From NCBI GenBank assembly GCA_009731375.1, contig BJOX01000030.1, positions 1,289,859 through 1,353,858 of the forward strand: DNA of 64,000 bases. Direction: 5' to 3'. The DNA is from Paulinella micropora (taxonomy: Eukaryota > Cercozoa > Imbricatea > Euglyphida). The notes beneath the pieces were generated by a model. The model was not told where the DNA came from. It saw only the letters and a list, made by a program, of their open reading frames with translations, and did not search any database. A program made the position numbers and the translations under genes. Positions 22,923 to 34,334 of the stretch are shown in pieces (the first letter of the stretch is position 1; each line of letters starts with the position of its first letter).

Positions 22923-22967
22923 GTAGGTAGGTAGGTAGATAGATAGTAGATAGATAGATAGATAAGA
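22471..22967. repeat. GATA/GTAG arrays with a diverged duplicate fragment
   Basis: GATA and GTAG arrays at 22471-22740 and 22835-22967. Between them, 22742-22834 is a diverged copy of the start of the 20213 segment (GTTGGTCGGTGCACAGGCAA). Confidence 0.9.
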
Positions 22968-23500
22968 AGACAGATAGATAGACAGTTGAGCGCATTAAGT
23001 TGTTGCATGCTGCCTGATGCTGGTCGGTGCACAGGCAATAGTTGCACCATCTTGATGTGGCTTGGCAACAGTCATTGATGTTTGTCTGTGTCAAGTTGCT
23101 ATGCGACACAACACGACAGATAGACGTAGTAGTTGAACTTGCACAGACATGCAGCATATTCATCATAGATTGGACACACAACACCATGCCAGCCAGTCTT
23201 TGTGCTCACTGCCCTCATGTGTCCTGTGCGTCTACCCTTCCCCCCCAAAGGAACACATGACGGCGCTGCTGCTCGCGGCCAAGCAAGGCAACACGGCGCT
23301 CGGCAAAGTCCTAGTCGAGGGCAAAGCCGACGTCAACGTCAAGAGCAAGGTAAACGCGGCCGGGAGCAGAGCACCAGAAAAGCAAAAGAGCAGAGTTTGT
23401 CACTGCGTTTGTGTTGTCTGTTCGTGGTGTGCGTAGGCGTATGTCTGTACGAGAAATATACGTGTAGGTAGGTTCTAACAAGGCTTTATGAACACTGCGC

Positions 23501-23503
<3 letters not shown>
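22968..23503 (+). repeat. Duplicated segment, copy 2 (with ankyrin exon)
   Basis: Near-identical to 20213-20745, with only scattered base changes, so the duplication is recent. Confidence 0.9.
23251..23349 (+). CDS. Ankyrin repeat exon, duplicate
   Basis: Same protein as the exon at 20502-20600 (EHMTALLLAAKQGNTALGKV...), with the same acceptor and donor. 99 bp, phase 0. Confidence 0.75.
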
Positions 23504-23531
<28 letters not shown>

Positions 23532-23565
23532 CTCCCTTGTGCGTGCTGTGTGTCTACCTCCCTAG

Positions 23566-23664
23566 GAGCAGCTGACGGCGCTGCTGTACGGTGCTAAGCA
23601 GGGTAACACGGCGCTCGGCCAGGCCCTCGTGGAGGGCAAAGCCGACCTCAACATCATGGACCAG
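23566..23664 (+). CDS. Ankyrin repeat exon, 33 residues
   Basis: After CTACCTCCCTAG it reads EQLTALLYGAKQGNTALGQA then LVEGKADLNIMDQ, followed by GTAGCC. The paralogue of 20808-20906. Confidence 0.75.
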
Positions 23665-23689
23665 GTAGCCACCGCAGAGAGCGGAATAG

Positions 23690-23901
23690 AAAGATAGATA
23701 GATAGATAGATAGATAGGAAGATAGGATAGATAGGATAGATAGGATAGATAGGATAGATAGGATAGATAGGATAGATAGGATATGTAGGATAGGTAGGAT
23801 AGGTAGGATAGGTAGGATAGGTAGGATAGGTAGGATAGGTAGGATAGGTGACGGTGCTGAGGTAGGATAGGTAGGATAGGTAGGATAGGTAGGATAGGTA
23901 G

Positions 23902-23960
<59 letters not shown>
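23690..23960. repeat. GATAG pentamer and GATA array
   Basis: (GATAG/GTAGGATAG)n at 23715-23905 and (GATA)n at 23905-23960. Confidence 0.95.
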
Positions 23961-24060
23961 GTTTTTTGTCTATTAGCTCTGCATATCACGAGACATGGAT
24001 ATCCACTCCACCCAGTCACCCGGAATCAACTGCGCAGCGGGCTGAAGATTGAGACTAGGC
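23957..24060 (+). repeat. Dispersed repeat D, copy 4
   Basis: Contains GTCTATTAGCTCTGCATATC and GGATATCCACTCCACCC. GATA borders its left side only. Confidence 0.7.
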
Positions 24061-24152
24061 TTCCGTTGTACGCAATCTAACGGCTTTACGTGTGCCTCTT
24101 TGCCCCTCTGAGTGGGAATGAGAGAAATTGTTGGGCGCGTGGGTGTGATTGG

Positions 24153-24213
24153 TAGATAGATAGACAGATAGATAGACAGATAGATAGACAGATAGATAGA
24201 CAGATAGATAGAC

Positions 24214-24264
<51 letters not shown>

Positions 24265-24280
24265 CAGATAGATAGATAGG
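24153..24280. repeat. GATA/GACA microsatellite
   Basis: Alternating GATA and GACA units that lead into repeat F copy 2. Confidence 0.9.
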
Positions 24281-24380
24281 GATCCAGGCTGCTGGGTTGT
24301 TTTTGCTGGGTTAGCCAGGAGGTCTGAGACGATGGCGCGTCAATCTCTACTCTCAGAGTTGCCCCGCCCCCCCCCCCCCT
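24281..24380 (+). repeat. Dispersed repeat F, copy 2
   Basis: Starts GATCCAGGCTGCTGGGTTGT and ends TTGCCCCG before a poly-C run, as at 14533-14640. Confidence 0.8.
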
Positions 24381-24429
24381 ACATCATCGACAGTATTGTG
24401 TCTTCGGCTCCGTAATGCGCATTCCTTGC

Positions 24430-24699
24430 GCGCCGCAGAGCGACGGTGCCGAGCTGAAAGCGAGGAGTGGTTCATTGCACAACCAGCTCGCAGCTCCTGA
24501 CACCTCAGCCCTTATGCCGCTTCAATCTCTTTGCACAGGCTCCCGAACGGGTCCCCGAGCTTGTTCGGTCCATTCTCGGGCGCGGCTACCTTTCGGCTTG
24601 AACCGGGAAAAGGCGCCAACCCGAGCAAGAGGACGATGTGCAGCTGGGCAGGTGCTGAGTGGTCTGAATCGGGGGTAGTAATGAAAAGCTTTTGGCTTC

Positions 24700-24750
<51 letters not shown>

Positions 24751-24980
24751 CCTATCAATCTATCTATCTATCAGCCCTTTGCGCACGTTCCCTGCCGGGC
24801 ATGCGCTGTCATCTGTTCGCCCTACGGCGCTAGGAATCCGCAGTACGGAGTCTAAGAGCAATTATAGGCATGATACTGTCCTTCAAGGGGATATAAGGGG
24901 GCCTACTCTGACAGTAGAGAACCTTGCAACCTTCGTCGTCCCACACCACCAGCGGCTGCTTGCCAGCAGACAGGCATAGA
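24430..24980. repeat. Repeat C, copy 2, with internal inversion
   Basis: 24430-24702 is the reverse complement of the 5' half of repeat C, then comes a TATC array (24703-24772), then 24773-24980 is the 3' half in forward orientation. Compared with 14723-15380, the block [GATA array + 5' half] is inverted as a unit. Confidence 0.85.
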
Positions 24981-25025
24981 TAGCCAGATAGATAGACAGA
25001 CAGAACGATAGATAGACAGACAGAC

Positions 25026-25072
<47 letters not shown>

Positions 25073-25095
25073 CAAATAGATAGATAGATAGACAA

Positions 25096-25128
<33 letters not shown>

Positions 25129-25149
25129 CAGATAGACAGACAGACAGAC

Positions 25150-25212
<63 letters not shown>

Positions 25213-25350
25213 AAGAAGGTAAAAAGGCACAAATTTAGGTAGATAAGAAGGTATATAACTAGGTAGGTGTGTAAGTTCAAGGGAATTTAATAAGTAGGCA
25301 TATACTTGGATAGGCACTTAGGTAGTTAAGAAAGTAGAAACGTAGGTAAG

Positions 25351-25382
<32 letters not shown>

Positions 25383-25401
25383 AAGATAGAAAGATAGAAA
25401 A

Positions 25402-25478
<77 letters not shown>

Positions 25479-25489
25479 GACAGAGACTT

Positions 25490-25529
<40 letters not shown>

Positions 25530-25569
25530 ACCCCCCACCCCCCCAAAAAAACCCCCCCCNNNNNNNNNN
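24981..25569. repeat. GATA/GACA/GAAA arrays, poly-C and gap
   Basis: GATA and GACA at 24981-25212, AGGTA-rich sequence to 25350, GATA/GAAA to 25480, poly-C with A interruptions at 25490-25559, and ten Ns at 25560-25569. Confidence 0.95.
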
Positions 25570-25694
25570 ATACACACACACTCCTTTACTCAATTTCCAT
25601 TCCTCGCTTTCTCGCCTTGCCTCTTTCTTGGTTCAACATCTCAGTCAGCTCTGCATGCTTTCTGCCCTGTGTGCCCTTTGCGTGTCTCCTATAG

Positions 25695-25793
25695 GACCAG
25701 AGGACGGCTCTCATGTTCGCGGCCATCGGCGGCAGCACGGAGCTCGGCCAGCTGCTGCTGGAGGGCAAGGCCGACCTGCACGCCGCGGACAAG
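25695..25793 (+). CDS. Ankyrin repeat exon, 33 residues
   Basis: After CTCCTATAG it reads DQRTALMFAAIGGSTELGQL then LLEGKADLHAADK, followed by GTCACC. A clean ankyrin repeat, 99 bp, phase 0. The last ankyrin exon seen on this strand. Confidence 0.75.
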
Positions 25794-25904
25794 GTCACCT
25801 CCGAGGAGCAGCAACAGACCAGACATGCAGAGAACAGAGCAGACCAAACGGAGATAAATATAACATAAACAACACACACACATTCTCTCTCTCTCTGCGA
25901 TAAA

Positions 25905-26007
25905 GACATATATATATATATATATAATATGTATGTATACATATATATATTCATATATATCTATATATATATATATATGTATAAGTAAGATAGATAGATA
26001 GATAGAC

Positions 26008-26080
<73 letters not shown>

Positions 26081-26089
26081 GTAGGTACC

Positions 26090-26140
<51 letters not shown>

Positions 26141-26170
26141 GCATAGATAGATACATAGATAGATTCATAG
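25905..26170. repeat. TA and GATA arrays
   Basis: (TA)n at 25905-25980 and (GATA)n at 25987-26168. The array stops exactly where coding-like sequence resumes at about 26171. Confidence 0.95.
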
Positions 26171-26301
26171 ACCAGAACATTGCGTCGAACGACACCCTCA
26201 TCGGACTTCTCGAGAAACTTGATTTACAGCATCGCCGTTCGGAAGTTTGGCGTTTCCAGCTTTTTTCTGTAGATTCTAACATTTACAAGCGGATTTACAA
26301 G
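26171..26301 (+). CDS. Exon of unrecognised gene, left edge in GATA
   Basis: Reads NIASNDTLIGLLEKLDLQHR then FQLFSVDSNIYKRIYK up to a GTAGTA donor. The left boundary merges with the GATA array, so the exon may be truncated there. The next intron (26302-26360, 59 bp) holds the ATATA-GCATAT form of the palindrome. Confidence 0.5.
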
Positions 26302-26360
26302 GTAGTAATTCTGTGCATGCATTCGAAAAATATAGCATATTTTTTTAATTGATGTCACAG

Positions 26361-26696
26361 GCCTTGTACGATCGAAGCCGGTGTTTGTCGCACTTGAAGT
26401 CCTGGATGTGTGTCTTCTTGGGCCATTGGCATCTTCACAAGTTCCTTTGTGCCTTGATTTGGCGTGAGTTTAAGCGCCAGGTTTTTGGGCCCCTTTGGCA
26501 TGAGCTTTTTCCTTCCAAAAAGTTCAGGATCAAACCTAGACTCAAGACGATTTCGGCGATCATGGCCTACGTTCGTCTTGCTTACCCCTTCGTTCAAGCC
26601 GACCTCCTCGACAATTTCCAGTTCAATCAACAGCTCACCCCAGCGCAGAGGGCCAACCTCGGAGGTTTGCTGGTTTTGTTTGAGTGGTTCATGCCA
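26361..26696 (+). CDS. Exon of the same unrecognised gene
   Basis: Reads ALYDRSRCLSHLKSWMCVFL, GHWHLHKFLCALIWREFKRQ and YVRLAYPFVQADLLDNFQFN, ending before GTGGTC. The next intron (26697-26760, 64 bp) contains AAAAATATGCCATATTTTT and ends TTTGTGTTTCAG. Aromatic-rich and helical. No family recognised. Confidence 0.55.
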
Positions 26697-26760
26697 GTGG
26701 TCAGCCAGCCATGTTTGTGAGGTTTAAAAATATGCCATATTTTTCTTCTTTGTGTTTCAG

Positions 26761-27810
26761 GCCCAAGATCTCGGCTGCGTGATCAGGGAGAACATTCCTG
26801 AGCAGATTTTTGCTTACTTGCATCGCGCCCTCCATGTCCTTCTCCACTTCAGAGCTAACGAGTACTCGCACGTTTTGTGCCTGCACCTTCTGACCCTCAA
26901 CTACTGGAGGCGCCACCAGCATCCGGCGTGGAGGGCTTTTTGTCACGACCCTCGGATCTTTTCTGAAGAGCGTTGCGAAGCAAACCTCAGCACTGTAGCG
27001 AGGCACTCTCTCACAGACCCCATGCGATTCGACGTCAAGCACGTTGAGACCCTGTCGCTGGTAACTCACAGTCGTGCCAATGTTGCGCCTCCTTCTGAGT
27101 CCCAAGGCCAAAAGATCGACCCTCGCGGTGAGGAAGTCAAGATTGCTTACAACTTCTTGTCTGATCTGATCGAGGACATTGTTCATGACCGTGCGAGAAT
27201 GTACCAGCGGGGCAGCCCTTGACTGGGATTCGAAAGAAGACATGAAACAAAGACTTGTTGCCTTCGATCTCAAGGTCGAGGTCATGAATGATGTGTTGCC
27301 GAAGTTTGCGTGGATCGGTGTCGGCGACTGACTGTTTTGGACTGGCTGGTGACTGTTCGTGCCGCCATTGAAGACAGACTCGTTGACGATCCAGACGAAA
27401 GCGTTGATTTGGCCGTGCGGAGTCAGGTGTGATTAGTCTCAGTAGTGCATCGTCCTCCATGTCTTCTGGGGATCAACCGCCGGATGGCAAGGCACGTTCA
27501 TCCCAGCACTGCATTTTGCCTCGCCCTCGCCGAAGACGCCGCCGAGGTGAGGCACCTGCTTCTGACGGCGAGGACACTGACGGCATGGCGCAGAGCGAAG
27601 CAGGAGACACTTCCGACAGTTCTGACAGTGATGTGTCCCAATTTACAGAATCAGTATCTACTGTCGCCTCCGAGTCAGTGCAGCAGTCTTTGAGGCCTCC
27701 TGAGCGCAGAGCTGCACGTGGCGCCCGGGCGTCCACATGGCAGCTTCGGTTCTCTGAGGACATTCAGTCGGGGGCTTCTTCTTCCTCCCAGCAGAACACA
27801 ATGTACTGCA
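26761..27810 (+). CDS. Downstream coding region, frameshifted, with disordered tail
   Basis: Reads AQDLGCVIRENIPEQIFAYL, then HVLCLHLLTLNYWRRHQHPA and ends its first frame at 27222. A second frame continues LDWDSKEDMKQRLVAFDLKV to 27330, then DWLVTVRAAIEDRLVDDPDE. From 27429 a Ser/Asp-rich, Arg-rich tail (PRPRRRRRRGEAPASDGEDT) runs to a CTGCAG|GTTGTT donor near 27811. Two frameshifts (near 27220 and 27330) are needed. Downstream exons would lie where the viral element begins, so the gene may be interrupted by it. Confidence 0.45.
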
Positions 27811-28269
27811 GGTTGTTTTTAGTTTACACTGACAGCTTTGATGTTGGTTGTTCCGGTCTTCGGTTCAGATTTAAAGTTTTCGGGCATTCTTTAGCTTCGT
27901 TCATTGTTGCCAACCGGTCATCGCTACAAGTTTTTGTAATCATTAAACTTCAAAAATATGATATATTTTTGTTTCATGGAAATTCATGCTTCGGATTTCT
28001 GTGTGTGTCCCATGGGAAGGGTTCGCTTTCCGTTTTCGCAGCACCTCACCGGTTGGCTTTTACAACTGGTTTCCAAGCTACCCTTCTTCAATCTTGACTC
28101 ACGAGTTCTTGCACAAACAACCCTGTCATGCTTTTCGTCCCTTCATTTCTTCCTTCCAGTCGTTGTTTGTAGTCATGTTTTTTTTCCAGCATGAGCTGAA
28201 ACTTGAAAAATATAGCATATTTTCCTTTGGTGAACATGGGCATGTTTTTATTAATTACAAAAATGATAT

Positions 28270-28291
28270 TTTACCCCTCCAGAGGGGTAAA
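28270..28291. repeat. Perfect hairpin at the left edge of the viral element
   Basis: Ten-base arms TTTACCCCTC and GAGGGGTAAA around CA. Soon after come CTATAG repeats (28300-28318) and three GTTATCTTTT-like motifs in the next 280 bases, in both orientations. May be a remnant of a viral terminus. Confidence 0.5.
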
Positions 28292-28663
28292 TGAAACTAC
28301 TATAGGTACCACTATAGCACAGTTATCTTTTATGTAAAATAAGGCTATTTTAATATAAATTAGTCTTACTATTAATTTCAATAAAAGTATATCTAATTTT
28401 ATCCAAATTCAATATAGCAATCATTAAGCCTTAAATAGTCCATATTTGAATTTCTCTCAAACTCTAAAAAAAGATAACTCATCTATCTTTTGCCAAATAA
28501 ACACTAAGAGACATCAAAACCTGTTTCTTAGTTTTTTCTGCTGTGCTAGACTTAGTTATCTTTTTTTTAAAAATTAAAAGTACTCCCTATTGCGAGTTTG
28601 ATTATAATTTCTATTTAAATAAATAAAAATTATATTATATATAAAAAAATCACGAGTATATAA
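28292..28663. other. AT-rich non-coding left end of the viral element
   Basis: No gene seen. Contains AGTTATCTTTT (28317), AAAGATAACTCATCTATCTTTT (28470-28491, partly self-complementary) and TTAGTTATCTTTT (28553). Confidence 0.4.
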
Positions 28664-28885
28664 ATGGGTAGAAAACCTACATATACTGCGGAGGAAGCAA
28701 GGGCAAAACATGCTGAACGCATGAATAAATATCAGAGAAGAAAGAAAGAGAAAGCACTTATGAGAGCAAAAGAATATTACCAAAAAAATAAGGCAGACAT
28801 ACTGAGAAAATCAAAAGAGAAAAGAGAAAAAATCAAGGCAGACCTTATTAGGCTCCAGAATATTGTCGGCCAAATTGAGACCTAA
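28664..28885 (+). CDS. Small basic helical protein, 73 aa
   Basis: An intact frame starting MGRKPTYTAEEARAKHAERM and ending IVGQIET. Very rich in Lys/Arg/Glu, with no hydrophobic segment, it is probably one long helix or coiled coil. The ATG follows an A/T-rich leader with TATATAAAA-like sequence. First gene of the viral element. Function unknown; nucleic-acid binding is possible from its charge. Confidence 0.6.
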   Translation: MGRKPTYTAEEARAKHAERMNKYQRRKKEKALMRAKEYYQKNKADILRKSKEKREKIKADLIRLQNIVGQIET

Positions 28886-28984
28886 AAAATGAAATAAATT
28901 TCATATTAAAGATAATATAATATTATATATATATTTTATATATATATAAATATTTTTTGAAAAATTATATTACAATTAATATAT

Positions 28985-31900
28985 TGCGAACACCATCGAC
29001 TATGGCGGGCACACATGGAACCTAGACAAACTCACAGAGGCAAATATAACATTCCAAATAAGGTAAAACAAGTTGTATGTGAAAAAGCCAAATGGTAGTA
29101 GGTTTTACGACATAACAACTACGAGGGGAGCACTATCTGACCCTGAAAGGTTTTATTCTGAACCTGAGCGAAAACAAAGGGAACGAAAATATGTAGAGCC
29201 ACAAGTAATAGATTTCAATGGCTATAAACTGATAAGGAGGGACACTGAACACAAACTACCTGTGTGTCAATCTGTATATACTATAAAATTAAGTAAATCA
29301 ATGTCTCAAAAAGTGAAAAAAGTTTCCATTGGAGGGTATCATTGGCATGATTGGATCTATAATTGAAGACTTTAAAACACTTTACAAAGACAATGACTTA
29401 ATACAAATACGTATTAGTGCTATTCCTTCAACTTGGAATGTACAAAACCAAAAATTAATTAAAGTAAAAGATTTCAATTTGAATATATACTGACTAGATT
29501 AGAATCTATACTTCAATCAAACGACAAAAACTATATGGACGAAGAAGGAGCAACAATGGAACTTACTGATTTCAATTTTGTGGGTGTAAGAATGCCAGAA
29601 GGAGGAGCAATATTGAAAGCAATAACAGAAACAGACATGTATAAAAAGAAAGGGGTAATACGAATAAACAATGATGACAACATATGTTTGGCAAGGGCAA
29701 TAGTTGTAGCAAAGGCAAAGATAGAAAAGCATCAAAAGTATTCACAAATCAAGGACTGACGCAGAATCCAAGACGAACTGGCAAACAAACTACATGAGGA
29801 GGCTGGTGCCATGAAAGATTTGTGTGGGCTTTCCGAAATTAGTGAGTTTGCTAGACACATAGACTACACCATTGTTATTGTTGAATATCCAGACAAAATC
29901 GTATATAAGACTGAGATGAAGGACAATATATATATATACATACTAAAAACAATGAACCATTACGACACCATAACAAGTATGAAAGCATTCTTATCAAAAC
30001 GAAACTTTTGCGAGAAGTGTATGAAGGGATACGAACATAATCACGCATGTGAATTCAAATGTAATATATGTCTAACCGAGGGATGTAAAGGATACGACAA
30101 TATTTCAAAATGGAAAACTTGTAACGAGTTTCCTAATAATGAATGTTTCAACAATCATAAACAAAATGAGTTGTGTGATGTAAAGAAAAAATGTATCACG
30201 TGTGCTAAGACATACAAAGGAGAACATAAATGTGGATATGAAAAATGTAGGAACTGCAAAGAACTACAACCTTTATGGCACAAATGTGAGATAAAGAAAA
30301 AAGTAATACACACACCATAAACAAAATATGTATTCTTTGATTTTGAAGCAAATCAAGAGACAGGAATACATATTATAACCATTCAGAAAGTCAATATTTT
30401 GACGACAGCACACCAATCATTCATAAAAACGTTGAACAATTCTGCGAGTGGGCGTTGAGTGTAAAACATAAGGGTTATACATTCATAGCACATAATGCGC
30501 GGGGGTGTGATTGTCAATTTGTGCTGAAATGGTTGATTGAAAAAGGCATAACTCCATTTGTAATCTATGAAGGTGGAAAAATAATGATGATGTCTATTGG
30601 TAATGGAAAAGCACAGATTAGATTTATAGATAGTCTATCTTTCCTTACTATGCCTCTATCTAACTTTCCCGATACATTTGGACTTACTGAATTAAAGAAA
30701 GGATATTTTCCTCACTTTTTCAATAAACAGACAACCAGACATACATAGGAAAAATGCCTGACAAAGATGACTATGGTTATAACTCATTTTCAAAGAAGAA
30801 AAGAGAGGATTTCCTAAAATGGTATGATGAGCAAAAAAGCAAAGTATTTGATTTTAATAAAGAAATGATTGAATATTGTCATAGTGATGTAGATGTACTA
30901 AGGCGGGGGTGTATTGAGTTTAGGAAGCAATTTATGGAGTTCGGCATAGATCCATTTCAATACACAACAATCGCCTCTACGTGTATGGCACTATTCAAAG
31001 CAAGCTACATGCCTGAGGACAGCTCACAGTCATACCAACAAACAGAACAGACAAAGCAAAAACAAGTCGTATGTGTGTGGAATGGTTAGCATACAGAGAA
31101 AAAAAGGCCAATGCCAAAATTCAACATAGTCTAAATGGTAAATAAAAAATACTAAACTTACCGAAAGGTGTGAAAGCCTACTTAGACGGATATGACGAGA
31201 AAACAAAAACGGCATATGAGTTCCATGGTTGATATTGGCACGGGTGTCCTGAGTGCTTTAATGGAAATGAACTGAATAGAGAAAGGTCTGTTAATAAAAC
31301 ATTTGGACAACTATACAAGGAAATTGAACTACGAGAAACTTTAATCTGTCAGCATCCTGAAGTTAGTCAATTAATAACAATATGGGGGTGTCAATGGAAT
31401 AGGATAAGAACGAAGGAAGAATTCAAGGGCACAATAGAAGAGACATTAATGGAGCAAGAAACAATCAATCCACGACATGCTATGTTTGGTGGAAGAGTGA
31501 ATGCTCTGTCTCTATACTGGAAGTCAATGAGCAAGTATCAGTATGCTAAGTATATAGATGTGTGCTCTCTCTATCCGACGGTTATGTACTATGACCCCTA
31601 TCCTTTGAAACACCACCAAGCGATAAGAGGAAAAGAAGCATATGATATGTTGAATAACAAAACAGCATTTGGGATAGCAAAAATAAAATACTGCCACCGA
31701 GAGGACTAATTCACCCAGTCCTTCCATGTCAAGATAGAGGAAAGATGATGCATTATCTATGTAGTAAATGTGGGAAGGAGGGCTTACAGGACAAATGTCA
31801 GCACACTGAAGAGGACAGAATACTGACAGGCACATGGGCAACACCACTTATTTACAAAGCAATACAAAAAGGCTACAGACTTATTACAACTTACGAATTA

Positions 31901-32917
31901 TGGCATTGGAATGAGCAGACAACTGAACTATTCAAAGAATATATTAAAACATTTCTAAGAATGAAACAGGAATCAAGTGGCTATCCTTCAAATGTCATAA
32001 CAGAAGAAGACAAAGACAACTACATTAAGGACTATGAAGAAAATATGAAAATTAAATTAGATAAAAGCAAGATTGAAAAGAATGAAGGTAGAAGGACTGT
32101 GGCAAAACTCTGTCAGAACTCACTATGGGGAAAATTTGGACAACAAAACAACAAGACACAAACAAAAATAGTAAGGAATGAAGCAGAACTATACAAAATA
32201 CCGAACGACAAAAAGATAAATGAAGTATCTATCAATGTGATAAACAAAGAATGCCTAGAACTATCTTACAACCTACACCCAGAAAAAGTATCAGACCCCT
32301 ACAATACAAATATCTGTGTAGCACTATTTACTACAGCACACGCACAGATGAGATTGTATGATATGATGGACAGATTAGGCAATAGATTATTATACCACGA
32401 CACAGATAGTGTGATTTATTCGGTAAATGAAAAAGAAGGACAGACAACAATACCGACAGGAGATTTATTGGGGCAATGGACAGACGAATTGATAGACAAA
32501 AAAACAAAGGTAAGCAGTAACCACATTTGTTGGAGCAGGTCCGAAATCCTAAGGCTACATAGTAGATGACGGAACTACAAAAATGAAATTAAAAGGCTTC
32601 TCAATGAACTACGAGACTTGTAAGAAATTGAACTTGGTATAAGTAATGGATTAAAAGTACAAGACACTGAACTATCAAAAAAGGCTTACGAAGAATTAGA
32701 GGACTTACTAGAAACAAAAGGTGAAAAGTGTATAGCAAAGAATGTGGCAGAGGCTGGAAATTTAACCATACACACCAACAGCAAAATAACGAGAAACAAA
32801 AAGACTAAAACAATTTCGTCTGAGCACATACAAAAGATATTTTCATTCAGTTACACAAAAAGAGTAATACAACCACTAAAAGAAAACCAGATTACAACAT
32901 TACCATACGGCTATTAA
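28985..32917 (+). pseudogene. polB: Protein-primed family B DNA polymerase (broken)
   Basis: Replicates the viral genome from a terminal-protein primer. In order: an N-terminal domain (NNDDNICLARAIVVAKAK-like segment near 29670), a Cys/His-rich module (CEKCMKGYEHNHAC, CNICLTEGC, CITCAKTYKGEHKC) at 30010-30290, exonuclease motifs FFDFEA (30330), HNARGCDCQFVLKW (30490) and YCHSDVDVL (30870), then polymerase motif A YIDVCSLYPTVMYYDPYP (about 31550), motif B KLCQNSLWGKFG (about 32110) and motif C YHDTDS (about 32395). It ends TLPYGY TAA. The frame is broken at least ten times: in-frame stops near 29063, 29757, 30318, 31143 and 31228, and frameshifts near 29350, 29490, 30385, 30735, 31075, 31710 and 32530. 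Catalytic residues that can be seen are kept. Confidence 0.9.
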
Positions 32918-33097
32918 GCAAAAAAAAAAAGGGAATCCACAAAAAAGGAAGAAAAAAAAAGAGAAAAAAAAAGGAGGACATGAATGGTTTTAAGAGTAAG
33001 CGGTGAGAGTTGAACCGCCGACAATGACGGACAACACCACCAACTTACTAATTCACCACCCATAACCATCCACGAGAGGGATGACAAAGAAATTTTT

Positions 33098-33677
33098 ATG
33101 TCGGTGATTGCTTTGGTTTTTTCCTCAGTCAATGCACAATATTATCACATGCTTTTTCTGAGAAAATGCGAAAACCAGAAACATTTCTTAGTTTTCGCAG
33201 TTTTGGCCTACTTTCTCGCAGTTCTTTTTGAAGAGAGCGACTTTCTTGATGATGAAGCCAAAGAGGCTGAAATTTCGAGTGAAAGTGAGTTAGAATTAGA
33301 AAGAGAAGAAAATAATTGGATTGATTATTATTCTGACAAGAGCAATAAAAAAATTATTTCTGACAAGAGAAACTAAAAAAAAAAACTTGTCCAAAAAAAT
33401 AAGATTATTGAAACAAGAACTTAACGATGTCGAATCAAGACTGGAAGCAGTTTATCAGAGAGATGAGGAACTAAAAGAAGACAAAAGACGAATGGAAGAG
33501 GAGAGAAAAGTTAAGAGGCAAAGAATTAGGCAAGAGAAAGAGACAAAGAAAGAAATCGTATTTTTGGAAAAATGGTTGGAAAAAAATTTCGCACGTAATT
33601 TGATTGAAAAAGGTGATACATTTGATGAAGTGATAGTCAAGTATAAATTGTATGTTAATGGAGGGAGAGTGGAGTAA
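33098..33677 (+). pseudogene. Coiled-coil protein with N-terminal hydrophobic segment
   Basis: First frame: MSVIALVFSSVNAQYYHMLF with a hydrophobic stretch (FLVFAVLAYFLAVLF), then an acidic segment. Second frame from about 33377: KKIRLLKQELNDVESRLEAV and a long Lys/Glu coiled coil to VNGGRVE. The join is a frameshift in an A11 run near 33376. Probably one membrane-anchored coiled-coil protein of about 190 residues. Function unknown. Confidence 0.5.
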
Positions 33678-33845
33678 AAAATACTTGTGTGATCTGTGCT
33701 GTCTGCCTACCCGCTAACTTCTCATCAATGAACATGACACACATTTCACTACAAATTACTTGACTATTTTCAAAAAAATTATTTATTTACGAAATTATTT
33801 ATTTACGAAACATTAAAAAAAACGGCTTCAAGGCACTGCCCACAC

Positions 33846-34322
33846 ATGTTTTTTTGTGCTTTTTGGTGTGGGGCAGGTGCTATGCCTCCCACAAAGAAGC
33901 CTGACAATCCGCCAGCTGAGACGCCTTCAGTGCCTGAAGAGCCGACTACTCCTGATGCAAAACGTCCGCTTCACGAAGACCAAGAGGAGGATCAGGAGGG
34001 TGATGTTTCGAATGCTTTAGATGCACTATAACTAGTCGAAACCCAGTCGCTGTCTCCGCTAAAACATCGTGAAGAAAGTAAGTGTTTCGTAGAGTTTGTC
34101 ATTGATAACAAGAAACCAGACCTTGTTTTCAGCAAGCCCGGGAACAACAGGGCTGAGCCAAAATTCATGAAAAGCCCTGGAGAGGCAAAAGTTTATTTTG
34201 TCACCATAGATTCTAAGGGTGTTATCCGCGTGTTTCATTCTTGGCCTGCCGTAAAGGGATACTACATACATACTAAGCTTCCAGTGTATTCAAAGTTTGC
34301 CAACTATCACTTCAAGAAATAA
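33846..34322 (+). pseudogene. Hypothetical viral-element protein with internal stop
   Basis: Starts within MFFCAFWCGAGAMPPTKKPD; the second Met (33881) may be the true start. A Pro/Glu-rich acidic part leads to an in-frame TAA at 34029-34031. The same frame continues KCFVEFVIDNKKPDLVFSKP and VIRVFHSWPAVKGYYIHTKL to TAA at 34320. Its GC content is visibly higher than its viral neighbours. The sequence just before it can form a near-complementary stem (GCACTGCCCACAC with GTGTGGGGCAGGTGC). Confidence 0.45.
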
Positions 34323-34334
34323 TAATACTACAAG

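Larger units (their letters stand above)
26326..28223. repeat. Right cluster of ATATG-N-CATAT palindromes
   Basis: Copies at about 26326, 26726, 27952 and 28206. The first two lie inside 59- and 64-bp introns. The last sits about 50 bases before the left edge of the AT-rich viral element. Confidence 0.8.

Noticed and set aside
28985-32917. A variant genetic code in the viral element (stops read as sense)
   Set aside because: TAA, TAG and TGA all appear inside frames, but intact genes end with the same codons, and frameshifts are equally common, so lesions explain it better.
32990-33070. tRNA-like stretch on the minus strand (GGTTCAACTCTCACC with a GG-containing loop)
   Set aside because: I could not form a proper T-stem, anticodon loop with T33, and acceptor stem together.
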